From positions 1,853,748 to 1,917,747 of the forward strand of contig VZSR01000170.1 of assembly GCA_013398615.1 (NCBI GenBank): 64,000 bases of DNA. Reading direction: 5' to 3'. The stretch comes from Brachypodius melanocephalos (lineage: Eukaryota; Chordata; Aves; Passeriformes; Pycnonotidae). The position numbers and the translations under genes are program-made. Shown here piece by piece: positions 1 through 11,159 of the stretch. Below the pieces are notes generated by a model that saw only the letters and a program-made list of their open reading frames with translations, searched no databases and was not told the DNA's origin. The number at the start of each line of letters is the position of its first letter. Position 1 is the stretch's first letter.

Positions 1-582
1 GGAAGAAGTAGGAATCCTTTTTCACTACATGAATGAAAATAGAATTTCCCACTATTCTGCTGTGATCCTCTTCAGCTGGTGAAGGTTCTGCCTTAGACCT
101 CAGGCTGTTTTAACCATTGCACAAATGTTTTGTACATAACATGGTACACTCACCTTGAGTAACCAAACTGCAAATACTTTCAGAAATGTTACAATAAAGA
201 GACATTCAGAGAAAGAAAAGATTTCTTTCACCCTGAAATTTTGTCTTGCTGTTTGGAGGTGAACTGAAACAACAGATGCTACTTAACCTGGGGGCCTGCT
301 TCTCACCTCCTCTACAGGCAGAGGTCATGAGCACAGACAGTGCAACACAAAATTCTTTTAACCCCTTTCCACTGAACAAAGAAAACAGATTGTCTTTGAA
401 AATATGTTTCTGAGCATATAGTTTTGCCAGCTGCCACCGTGGCTCCATGTGATGCAAAATGCAAGTAGCATGCATTTCAGAGAAATTGAAATTTGTACTT
501 TAATAATTCACTATACACAATCTCCTGCAAAGGGAAAGATTTAGGGGGCACATACCTGGACACATAAAACAGCCTGAGACAG

Positions 583-585
583 AAA

Positions 586-624
<39 letters not shown>

Positions 625-627
625 ATA
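583..627. repeat. (AAAT)n microsatellite
   Basis: About eleven uninterrupted AAAT units. No element adjoins it that would make it a retroposon tail. Long perfect tetranucleotide runs of this kind are usually length-polymorphic. Confidence 0.95.
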
Positions 628-1933
628 CTAAACTATTAAACACTCAGTGATTTCAATAGATGTTTACAAAGTCAAGGCTAGCATTCAGTCCTGAATTAAA
701 ACCAGAAATTCTTTCCAATGTACATCCATGTAAACAAGACCAGCTCTGCTCTTATCTCAATGTAAGAAGAACACACCACCTCCCAAACTTCAAGGCAAAA
801 ATTAATGCTGTTAATTGCCCTGAGAAAAAAAATCAAATGTATTCCCTCATTGGTCAGAAATTTAAAACTTCAGCTATTATGTGACCTCAAGCAACTCCAC
901 CTGGGGTTAGTACAGTACCTGCACCTTTTGTACATAATGGAAAGATGTGAGTGTAGAAGCAGTTTCAAGGAAAGTTTCAGTAACTGTACACTGTGAGAGC
1001 CTCCCTCTCTGCTGGGATCTGGGTCCCTTTCAGTTGTAAGTACAACCAAATGAGAGCAGATCAATCACTTTCCAGAAGAACCACTGTAAAACTGATTCAA
1101 ACCACAGGCTGATCTCTCTGATATGAAGACTGACTACCCTTTCTCAAAAAAAGGGGTTATGTTCCGTTAGTCTGCTTCCACAAGTCAGGGTCAAATTTCC
1201 CTATATGGGAAAGGAAAGTCTAAAAGCAATTGAGAAACTTTAAAAAACACTCACTGGTACCTATTCTTATTTCATTTATTGTGGGCCAAAATCTGCATAC
1301 TCATCTATAATACCAACTGATACAAAAATCACACTAGCTGAATTTCAAAATAACTCTTCTGGGTAAAACCCTTAGTCCTACCAAAGTCAGTACTACTGAC
1401 TATTTTCCTAAGGCCAGATCTTATCCTTAGCATTTGGAGAAGCCCAAATTTCCCAAAATCTACATTGAATACCTGGAGATATGAGCCCAAACAAAACACC
1501 AGACAAATAACACAGTCTGCATTAAATAAACACACCTTTTGTTTTGCTTTGGGAGGGCTTGGCTTTGTCTTTTTTAACTCTGTTTCCAGTGAGGTCTATT
1601 TACTACACAAACACTGTTGCACCATCTACATTCTGATGGAATGTGGCACACATCTCTTGTCCTGAATTCCATCAATGTGCACATTTTATTAGGGCTAAGA
1701 AAGATCCACAGAATTTAAAAGAAATTATATTAGTACTACAGAGGAATGTTGTTTGTGTTGCCCATAAATAGTTATATTACCTGTTTTTTATCAGTCATAT
1801 CAGAATCTCGTTGTACGGCAAGGTACTATAGAAACAGAAAAATTACAACATCCAAAGAAATTGATACGGTCTTTGCTGGATAATTTTCACACATTTTTAT
1901 TTCAAGCAAGGAAATCCATACCAGTAGCATACA

Positions 1934-2000
1934 AAAAAACCCACAAACAAACAAACAAAACCCCCTCAAATATCTCACAAACAACAAACAAACAAACATT
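1934..2000. repeat. A/C-only low-complexity tract, (CAAA)n-like
   Basis: The plus strand is almost entirely A and C, built from repeated ACAAAC and CAAACAAA words with short C runs. Similar tracts recur at several places in the window. Confidence 0.8.
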
Positions 2001-3812
2001 TCCCACAACAACTCATAACTTTTTTATTCTGTAATTTCAAATTGTAAATATTCATAGTCCATTAGCATTCAGAAATACTGTTACAGCTGGCCATTTATTT
2101 TCTCAGCAAAAGTAACAAACTATTTCTTGGGTCCAGGTTCAGTCAGACCTCAGTATGATGTTGTTATGAACAGAGTTAGTTAGGAAGAAACTCTTTATAC
2201 TACTGTGCATGTATAAAAGTTGACTGTTACAAGAGCACCTGTGTCTAAAGTGTTAAGTTTAACAGATTATTTTAACTATGTTAAAGTATGTTTAAAACCT
2301 AAGACTAATGAAAGATTTCATTCCATAGTTTGATCACAACAAAAGCAGGAAATTCACAGTTGACATTCCCACAGCAACCTTAATTCTATTCCATTGTGTA
2401 TATCCATTTCAACTGAGTCTTTTTTTCTATGACCTCATAATACATGTGAAACAAAGGAAGGTGCTAGGAAAAAATCCTAAAATTCATATAAATCAGTAGT
2501 ATGTTGTTAAGTTCTATTATTACAGCAGTATCAGTTGACTGGAGATAGCATTCTGGATTTAAAAAATATACACGTTGACATTTATTGAATGCTATTGCCC
2601 ATGAATGCACATGCTCTACCAACATTTCTGGTTGCTCACCTTTCACATTGGGATGGGTACCTTAGCCAAGCCCGGATGCAAGAAACATAGAATCGGAAAG
2701 AGTTTATTAGGTATGGGGCTCCAGACAAATCTTACTTAATTTCATCCAGAGCTGGGTCCTGGAGAAGCACAATCATTTGTGTTCCAGCTCAAAACTAGTA
2801 ACCTGCCAACCCCAATCTGGCTCCATGCATAAATAATCCAAATGCTTCTGCAGTGTTTCCTCAGAATTAAAGCACAAGGAAATTCATTACAACTGCTCCC
2901 CTGTGCTCCTACACTGCATCAGGACAGGTTTATTTCAGTCTACAAGCTCTAGCTCTTCTGCATATTGACCTGCCCTGGACTAATTTCCCCTTGTCCTGCA
3001 TTTCACGTTAGAGTGGATGCAGAGGCCAGATATGGCTATTACAGACCTGATATGTACATCCTAATAGAACTATTTGTATTGGAGGTAAATGTGTTGTAGA
3101 GCTGCCCTTGGGACCTTTTTCAGGAATTGGCCCAAACCCAAAAAATCCAGCGCTGTGCTGCACCTCATAAGTCATTATTTTGCATTAACCATCAGACCTG
3201 AACAGGTTTTGTGTATGTGTTGCCCAAACAGCTTGTGCTGGGAGACACTGCAAGGTCTCCACATTGTACTTCTTATGCTACATGACAACAATTTGTATTT
3301 TCTGAAACTTTTCTACAAGTACTTCTATACCTGTATTTAGGAAAACATTTTTATATGATGCTGAAAGACAGCCTAAGTAGAACTCATGTTTAAAAACACA
3401 TTAGATAAAAACAGTGAAAAGCATATAAAGAGAAATATTTTTAGCTGTAGAATATGGGTATTTCACACCTGAAAACTCAAAATGGCATCTCATAGCACCT
3501 CATAAAGCAAACCAGACCCAGGTCACAGACATGCAGAACTAAAATGCAGTATACATAACCACCAAGGAGGGAAGGCAATACAAGTGACTTTGCATTTCTC
3601 TGTGCTAGTGATGGCTGGAAGTGATTCGAGGTCTAAGGGTAACTAAGAGGAATGTCAGAGCTATCATGCAAGTGAGAATTGCTGCTCTTCAGAATAGAAA
3701 AGCTTGTAAAATTAACAAATACCAGTACAGCTCTGGCCATGCTCCATGCATACCTCCAAGGTATATTCTGGCTATTATTTATCAGGAAGATCTATATCAC
3801 CTTAAGATTTCG

Positions 3813-3876
3813 AGGTGGGTTTTTTTGGTGTTTTGTTTTGGTTTTTTGTTGTTGGGTTTTTTTGGGTTTTTTTTTT
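3813..3876. repeat. T/G-only low-complexity tract
   Basis: Sixty-odd bases of T runs punctuated by G or GG, the reverse-strand form of the A/C-only tracts elsewhere in the window. Overlapping open frames here are Phe/Gly/Leu-rich artefacts of composition. Confidence 0.8.
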
Positions 3877-6800
3877 AACTGGAATGGTGCATCCAAAGTC
3901 TCTGCACATGCCTAGAACCTACATTTTGTTTCAGTGAAAAAGTCAAAATGTCAGTCAAACCAAACTTTTTCAACTAGAAAACAGGATCCAAGCAAGCACA
4001 CCTCTAACTTGGCAACATAGAGTGAAAATTCTGATGCCACTCTGCACAGTGCTCTCTAGGGTCTTCAGTACTGAGCTCCTGCTTTGCAGACTGAAGGCGC
4101 AATTAATTTCTTACTGGACAAAACTACGAACAAGAGCCTCCAGTCAGGAACTATTTGTCTTAAGACAAATAGATTTTAAAATCAAAATATGCAGGAGGTG
4201 TACCACAAAACAAATCACACAATGAGATGCACATGAAAAATCTGCTAATTGAAATTTTAGTCACCAAGAAACAGATACTGTAATTTCCTTGAGCTCCTTA
4301 CAGATCTGCTCTCAGCAATGGTGGAAGTTCATTGAACAGATGGAAACTCTACATAGTCCAAAATTGTTGCAATGTTGTCATTGCTATTCTCTTTCAAAAT
4401 TTACTATCATTTACACAGAACACAGAGACCACATATAAATGGGGGGTTTTTTTCACCTCTGCAATTTGACATAGCTTTTTTTCCTTGCTCAGCTGCAAAA
4501 ATTCTCATTATTTCTGAGTACCGTTAAATGGATTGGTTATCATCAGTATTACAGGGACATAATAATCTGCTGCTTCCAATGGGCAACTACACAGTGTTTT
4601 ACATGGCCACTGCTCAAAATTTTGTTTCAGATTTTATGTTGTTCTGCTTCTGAAACAACCTGAAGACTATAGAAAAAACATGGTCTGGGGAAGGGTTAGG
4701 CTTAGGGTGAACAGAGAACATGATCTGATTTAAGACTACTGAAAGCAGGTGAAAGATTCCCACAAACTTTAATGGTCTTAACAATGTGCTGACATTGTAT
4801 AACGTAGAAATTGATAATAGTTATCATGTTATTGAAGACATGCTGCTCTTTCTCCTGATATTTAAGCAAGTGCAGCTTTTTGTTACTGCATTACAGCAGC
4901 AGCATAGATAAACATTTGGTAAGGCTATTGCTACTCAAAAATGGAAATCTAGATGTGGAAGATTATATGATAAATGGAAGGAGGATGGAAAGTAGAAAAC
5001 TGAATAAAAAACACTAAATGTCCATGTAGGCAAAAGATAAATTTTCCTCACATAAAAATAGTTATATATAACCTATTTTCCAATTCTGTCAGAATTTTTT
5101 GAACCTAAAAGAGGTGTTTCCTAAAAGTATTACAGGAATTCTATGAAAAAAAGTGCAAATCATAAAAAAACTCTGATTTCTCTATCAATTCCAGTCACCA
5201 AGAGGTTTGGATATTTTAGAATTCTTAAATGTTGTACCAATACCCATATAATATCCTGGAAACAGGAATCAAATAACATCTATAGATGAAGCATCCAGCA
5301 TGCAGATTTGGTCTGCCTTATGATTCAAGATAACCATAATGTTTACCAATGCAGATAACTATTTCAAGCTGAAAGGAAAAGGGTTCTATTCACTCTGTTC
5401 CTTTCAGGTGCCAAAGAAAGATTATTTTAAAATTGTTTGTTTCCCCTTTCATAAGACAGGAAGTTAACACAGACTACATGGGCACTGACTGTGTAAACAC
5501 AAATCATTTTTAAGCATTGTAAATATATCAACACAGAAATTATGCCATGTTTTTCTCTCCGGAAAGGCAGCCAGCAAAACATAAACCTCATCAGAATCTA
5601 ACAATTACATATAGAAGTGTGTTTTTCATTTGTGATAAAGCCAACCTTAATAAAAAGTTCCATCTTGCATGGCTACATATAAATGCTTTTATGTAAAACC
5701 AGAACGTTAGTGAGGTGCCTACTGCACCTATGGCACAGAAAATGTAAGCCTTTATTCAGTATTTCTTTATAGAATTAGTGCAGCTGAATGATGGCCTCGG
5801 GCTGACCCAGAGGAAACAAACAAAAAGCAAAAGAGAAGTTAAATCAATGTATTTTAATTCTGTAAAAACTACTATAATAGGATATGTAATGTGAAAGTTT
5901 AGGAAAATTATGGACTTTTCAGATTCTACAGGACAAGGAACAGTCAGATTAGAATTATTGGAACTCATGTCACTGGAAACAGCACTGAGCAATGAAGACC
6001 TTCGTTTTATCTTTCCATTCCAATAAAAACCTCTGGAACTGGTTTACAGAATGTTAAATAACATAGCACCATACTAACAGTTCATATAAGAACATTTTTA
6101 TCTGACATCCTTGGGCATCTTCATTCCCTATTTCTATATGTTAAAGTCCTGTAAAAACTAGTAAAACATACACATTAAAATAATATCTCTTAACAGATAT
6201 CGTAATGCAAAAGTTCTCATGAAAGAAAATTCCTTCTAGATAGCAATATCTACAAAAGCAGTACTGACAGAACTCAATGCCCAAATAAATGGATTTAGAG
6301 CTTGAAAATGAACTCATAGATGCAGCAGATCATAAAACTATAGTTATAGTGACATTTTTGTTAAAAGCATGATATTTCTAGTATTCTATATAATATATTT
6401 CTATTAAAATGGCCATTCTTCCATGATTTATTTCCACTTGTTTTTATCTTATAGCATTCAGTTAAGAGGAGTTAATATATTTAACTCCACTGCTTGTTTT
6501 TCCTTTGGACCACTGTGGTGAATTCCGCACTTGGACTACTCAGTGATAACCACCTTACTCCTGACCCCACTTACTGAGAGTAAGTCTCAGTGAATCCCGG
6601 TGCTGCAGGAAATTCAGGCAAAAAGTTCTAGGAGCTAGGAGTTGGTATGTGAGGTGAAGAGAAGGTTGATTGAATCCTGGAAGCTGAAAGATGTGAATGT
6701 ATGGCTGTGAGCTGTCACTGGCTGCTCTGGACCAAGGTCACTTCCACCCAAACTTACTATCTGGGAAAACAGTTTCTATTTTCTTCAAAGCCATTCATGT

Positions 6801-7769
6801 GCCCAAACAACACTGTGGATCTGGACTTAACTTCCTCTGTGACTTCACCTTAAAACAAGGAACTTAGATTTTCCTCAAATTTTTGCAAGGCTAAGTAGAT
6901 TAAGGGCTTAGAGACTCACAAAAGATAGAACAAGAGGAGACAAAGAACTTTTCTCAATTCTAATATCAAAATTAATGGTCTCCTAAAAGAAAGTTACGTT
7001 ATTCTAAATATTTCATAAAGGAGAACTTAGTATTGATAACTTTCTCTTCTTGGGTGATTTTCGAAAGTCAAAAACAAACAGATGTGGAATTTGATTTGAA
7101 TACTTCCATAAAAAATAGATGAAATAGTAAAATATCCAAGATCATCATTCAATATCAAAAGAGAAAAAAAAAGTACATTAATTTTGAGTATTTTTCTGAA
7201 AAAAACTTTAACAGAATAACTAGTTAGCTAGTTATTTCGTATCTTATCAACTTTCTATAAGAGGAGATGTTTGGATGTCCAAAAAGAACCTGTGAAAGTC
7301 CAAATAGAAATTCTCATGTTTTCACTACGTAATTTAAAGAGAACAGGAAGAGAACATAGTTGCTTCATTCACTAACAGATGTTAAGAAAAGATATGCAAA
7401 GAGGAAATCAACTCGCACAATTTTGTAACTACACCTTAATGTAGCATCAGTATCAGAAACTGAAGAGGTGCAGCTGAACCTCGTAATACAACTTGCAGCA
7501 GATGTATTTCTGCAATGCTCCAATGACCATATCATACCTACACTGTTGTTATACTTGGCTATGTACAAGGGAAAAGGGAATATAAACCGTGTCAAAGCCT
7601 AAGGGCCGCATAAAAGGCAGTATTGTGCACTGGCCTTTCTACTGGTTTGCCCATATTCAACAAATACCCAGTTTCAATGGCAAAGAGAAGTTAGAATATA
7701 TCACCTTGTGTTTTTATGAAAAACATTAGAAACTCCTTAATAACAACAAGTTTTCAGAAATATCTAGGG

Positions 7770-7795
7770 ATTTCTAAATCTTAAAATTTAGAAAT
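7770..7795. repeat. Perfect 10-bp inverted repeat
   Basis: ATTTCTAAAT at 7770-7779 pairs perfectly with ATTTAGAAAT at 7786-7795 across a 6-base loop. In AT-rich DNA this can arise by chance, and no function is implied. Confidence 0.8.
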
Positions 7796-8577
7796 TTCTC
7801 TAAATTTCTTTTAAAAAATAAAATTAACGTCTTCGTAAGTTCACTAGTGATCCTTAGCGTATGCAGAAGCTTTAATACAAATCTGAGACAAAGTAAACTG
7901 TTTAATAGTTTTATTATTAGTTTCTAGTGGTATTTTAGTGTAACTTGTATCCAAGCCTTGACTTAAATCAGACTTAATTGAGCAGCAATATAAACGAAAA
8001 GCATAAAGTGTGTCAAGAATGGAGAACTCTTACTGTCCTTGCTCTAGAAGTCAGTGTTCTTAATAGGAAGAAATAATTGCTTTTACTGTCACCAGAACAC
8101 TCTGCTGCAAAAATGCATAACCATTTTCTAAGGGAGTGCACCCTACCTTTCCAGAATTTAGATTCCTGTGTTACAAAGTGGTCTTCACAGGTCTGTCATA
8201 CCTTCAAACTATTTTTAGTAGTTCTTTAAAAATTTTGGTACATCAAAATACATGTTTTCTGTGTAGTCCAGAGATAGGAATTAAATGAAAAAAAATCCAC
8301 TTACTTTCTTTAAAAGACACTTTAAAAAATCCTAGTGTTGCAGTATCAAATGAATTGTGGGGGAAAAAAAGCAACCTAACCAAAAACCCCAAAAACACAG
8401 ATGTAGGAAAGGAATGCAGAGTGTTAGCAACAGGGAAGAATAAAAAGAAAATTGCAAATGTATTCAGCAGATGAGGAGTATGGAACAAAAAGAGGCTAAT
8501 AACAATAAAAAATTATGTTTGTATACATATTGACAATTCTAAATGATTACTTAGAACTGAACATGTGTTAGGCTTGA

Positions 8578-8582
8578 CAGAG
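8578..8582 (+). repeat. Left target-site duplication of LTR copy 1
   Basis: CAGAG directly precedes the TG start of the LTR. The right side reads CAAAG, a 4-of-5 match. The alignment to copy 2, which has an exact 5-base duplication at the same LTR ends, supports this reading. Confidence 0.65.
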
Positions 8583-8714
8583 TGTTGGAGGTTAGGATTG
8601 CTCCTTCCATTTTCTTTCTCTCAGGGAATTTTCTCCAATATGTTCCTAATAGACAATAACGACCAGCACTTAAGCGAGACAAAAGAAGTTGCCAGGGTTC
8701 AGGGGAAGGGCGCG

Positions 8715-8758
8715 GCTGGCCACTCTCTCAGCTGAAGCTGGCCACTCTCTTAGCTGAA
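8715..8758 (+). repeat. 22-bp tandem duplication inside LTR copy 1
   Basis: Two adjacent 22-base units (8715-8736 and 8737-8758) differ at one base, C versus T in CTCTCTCAGC/CTCTCTTAGC. The matching part of copy 2 does not show the doubling, so it probably arose in this copy or its subfamily. Confidence 0.9.
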
Positions 8759-9150
8759 GGGTATTCTCTCGAGGAGGAAAGATACCATGAGATTTGGGCT
8801 GGGGGCCGGGGATGGGTACAGCTCCTAGCTCTCCTGCTGCCGGCATTGGAGGGGAAACAAGCTGCGGTAACTGTGGGGAGAATGCGCCACCAGTGCGAGG
8901 CTCCGTCTCCTACTGCCTTCTCCCGCCATGAGTGAAGCTCTCCTTGTGGGAGCAGCCATTGCACTGGAACCTCATTAACACCCTACTTCTTCACTAAGAA
9001 AGAACTCTTCACCATCTGCTTGTGTGCCTCAAGTGAAACCCTGGGACCCTGAGTTCCTTACGCCACTAAGGGAGCCTCTCCTGGCTGTTTTCAGGAGCCA
9101 GGCAGCCACTGCCCAGCCCGTCATTTTTCTGCGACTGCTCTGAGGTTTCT

Positions 9151-9540
9151 TTGCTGCACTATAGACAAGCACTCCCTGCAGCTCCTCCACAGCTGCTCAG
9201 TCTCTGCTACCTCTTGCTGCCTCAGGTGAGCCTGCCCCGCGATTCCAGCCACTGGTGCGAGGTTCCGGCTGCAGCCCGTTCTCACCATGCAGCTCATCTG
9301 CCATTACCACGTCAGGGAGACATGGCTGAACTGACTCCACAGCGCCCCCTGCAGCCGCGGGGGAATCATCACACCTGCCCTGCCTGGCCAGGAGCCACCA
9401 GCGCCCCTGCCGGCTGTGACCGTAACTGCACCAAAGGGGAAAGGGCCTGCAGCCGAGAGAAGGCTGTCACTGGGTTTATGGTTCTGTTTGTTGTAGCTGC
9501 CATTGTGGTTGTTTGTCTTGTTATATATATATACCAGTGA
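9151..9540 (+). other. 129-codon open frame within LTR copy 1
   Basis: An ATG-to-stop frame lying wholly inside the solo LTR. The N-terminal part is rich in Pro, Ala, Leu and His and resembles no family I recognise. Residues about 107-128 form a hydrophobic run (TGFMVLFVVAAIVVVCLVIY), reading as a membrane span that runs into the (TA)n tract, which encodes the final Ile-Tyr residues. A lone hydrophobic C-terminus could make a tail-anchored protein, but GC-rich sequence lengthens open frames by chance and LTRs rarely encode proteins. The equivalent region of copy 2 is mostly lost in a gap, so conservation cannot be judged here. It is more likely spurious than a gene. Confidence 0.12.
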
Positions 9541-9728
9541 AGAGCTGTTATTCCTTTTCTGATATTATATACACATTTCCAATATTATATATATATATTC
9601 CAATACACAGGGCCTGAAAGCCCTGTAATTTCAAAGTTGTAGTAATTTGGAGGGAAGAGGGTCATAATTTCCATTCCAAGAGAGGTTCCCGCCTTCCTTG
9701 GCAGACACCTGTCTTTCAGACCAAGACA

Positions 9729-9733
9729 CAAAG
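9729..9733 (+). repeat. Right target-site duplication of LTR copy 1
   Basis: CAAAG follows the CA end of the LTR and matches the left CAGAG at four of five bases. Confidence 0.65.
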
Positions 9734-10652
9734 GTACAAGCAAATGAAAGTAGGATTACATATTAACGTATACACATAGGTATATGCTCCTCACAATCAC
9801 CATGTGAAATTTCTTAACATTATTACATTAATGTCAAAACGGAAATATATTTCCACTGTTTTATTCAGTCCATTTTCACTTACAGTATTTCAGTCAGCTA
9901 TGGTTAGATTGGAAGTGAGGTAAACTAGATCTTAGCATCAACTTTCAAAATACCATAACATAATTAGAAATAAGCAGAAAATGAGTCTACTACATATATT
10001 ATTCTTGGGCTTTTCTGGAATGTTAATCTTCTATGGTTGTGTCCATCTTCAACTCAGAAGTTGCATCTACTGCGTTTCAAACATTCGTAGGGAAGGGGTT
10101 GTTGTGCTATCTGAAGTACAATATCTGAGTGGGGAAGTGGGGGAAATAGTAAGCAGTACCTTCAGGAAAGGGTCTGCCAAAGGTTTCACTCATCACATTT
10201 AGACATGCTAGTGGGAATCTGTTATTGAGGATTCTACCAACAGTTGGATAACGTGACCAGGCATCCTCCATGTGATTGTCCTTGGGAGGAATCAGTGGAG
10301 CAGGAAAACAAAAAAGTAAGAAAAATCCTGAGATGGAACTGAGTGAGCCAAGTGTAGATAACCTGTTAGGAGCAAGAGAATCTACACCTGGGTGACATTT
10401 TAGGAAAAGGAACAAGACCTTTATTTGGAAATACCAAAATGAACAGTAATGATTTATTAGCAAGGATGTGTGAAATGTAGCAGATGATATTAAAGGAAGG
10501 TATAAAAGCTCAATGAATCGGTATGTATTCACAGGGGAGAAAAGGAAAGAAAAACAATGGCCACAAGCATGTGATGAGTGTAGAAGATGATTCTGTGTGA
10601 TGGTGCATTTTAGCTTTCCCAGTTTTTTGAGGTATTGTTAAGTTCTGTAAAT
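9734..10652. other. Unique non-coding DNA between two LTRs
   Basis: No recognisable exon or repeat. A 141-codon minus-strand frame at 10107-10532 has no recognisable domain. GGTATAAAAGC near 10499 resembles a TATA box, but nothing supports a promoter. Confidence 0.55.
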
Positions 10653-10660
10653 GATTCCTC

Positions 10661-11151
10661 TGTGTACCCCTNNNNNNNNNNNNNNNNNNNNNNNNNNNNN
10701 NNNNNNNNNNNNNNNNNNNNNNNNNNNNNNNNNNNNNNNNNNNNNNNNNNNNNNNNNNNNNNNNNNNNNNNAGAACTCAGAGGGGCTTGTCTCGAGTGAT
10801 TGGCTGGGTGCCAGCCTCCCCCTTACCCCTTTGTCCCAGTTTGTGATTACAGGTGTCTGTCTTGTCACAGGTCATCCTCTATCCCCATACCACTGGACCC
10901 CAGTTTCCCCCACCTCTGTAACCCTTCCCCCTTTAAAAAGCAGAGTCAAAGGGCTGCCAGTGGGCTCCGCTGAGGTTTTCCATTGTGTCAGACCCAAGGC
11001 TCTGTGAGTTCCTCACCAAGAACTATTAAAGCCTAAAAGTTTTGACCTCTCAACAGAGTCACCCTCTCTGCACCTCACCATAGCCATCTCCAAAGCTGTC
11101 TTTGGGCCTCAAGAACCTACAGGAATCATGGGAATGGTGCGGCCATAGACA
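10661..11151 (+). mobile_element. LTR-like element (endogenous retrovirus), gap inside
   Basis: This block has the order expected of a U3-R-U5 LTR. ATTGGCTGG near 10799 is CCAAT-like. TTTAAAAAG near 10931 is TATA-like. About 95 bases later, AACTATTAAAGCC near 11022 carries the variant polyadenylation signal ATTAAA, followed by a CT-rich stretch. The proposed TG start (10661) and CA end (11151) are flanked by GATTCCTC and GATTCCTT, a near-repeat that may be the target duplication, although eight bases is longer than retroviruses make, so the exact ends are uncertain. It differs in sequence from the LTR at 8583-9728. A 100-N gap removes most of the U3. Confidence 0.5.
10672..10771. other. Assembly gap, 100 N
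   Basis: Exactly 100 unknown bases inside the LTR-like block. The round number suggests a placeholder for a gap of unknown length. Open frames that run through it are meaningless. Confidence 0.95.
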
Positions 11152-11159
11152 GATTCCTT

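Larger units (their letters stand above)
1..8577. other. Unique AT-rich non-coding DNA
   Basis: No coding exon, RNA gene or recognisable transposon was found here. Open frames are short (89 codons or fewer), overlap on both strands and resemble no family I know. The stretch holds a tetranucleotide microsatellite, an A/C-only tract near 1.95 kb, its T/G-only counterpart near 3.85 kb, and two small palindromes near 5.06 and 7.78 kb. It is most likely intron or intergenic DNA. Confidence 0.65.
8583..9728 (+). mobile_element. Solo LTR of an endogenous retrovirus, copy 1
   Basis: A 1,146-base block begins TGTTGGAGG and ends AAGACA, the TG...CA ends typical of retroviral LTRs, with a 5-base flanking duplication (one mismatch). 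Its first ~130 and last ~150 bases match, in reverse orientation, the block at 41947-42829, which fixes both ends. No gag, pol or env lies beside it, so it is a solo LTR, the usual product of recombination between two LTRs. Five-base duplications and the length of about 1.1 kb fit class III (ERVL-like) avian LTRs, but the family name is not confirmed. It is clearly GC-richer than its surroundings. It contains a 22-base tandem duplication, a (TA)n tract near 9525-9590 and a 129-codon open frame. Confidence 0.85.

Noticed and set aside
2640..2720. AACATAGAATCGG as a CR1 3' end
   Set aside because: Only about eight bases resemble the CR1 terminal repeat, and the adjoining sequence does not continue as CR1.
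10499..10509. GGTATAAAAGC as a promoter TATA box
   Set aside because: An isolated word in AT-rich sequence, without an initiator, downstream exon or CpG context.
10107..10532. 141-codon minus-strand frame near two LTRs, considered as a viral or host gene remnant
   Set aside because: No gag, pol or env motif and no recognisable domain. The hydrophobic character is diffuse, and it overlaps a plus-strand frame.
8583..11151. The two LTR-like blocks as 5' and 3' LTRs of one provirus
   Set aside because: Their sequences differ, each has its own proposed flanking duplication, and the 0.9 kb between them holds no viral gene.
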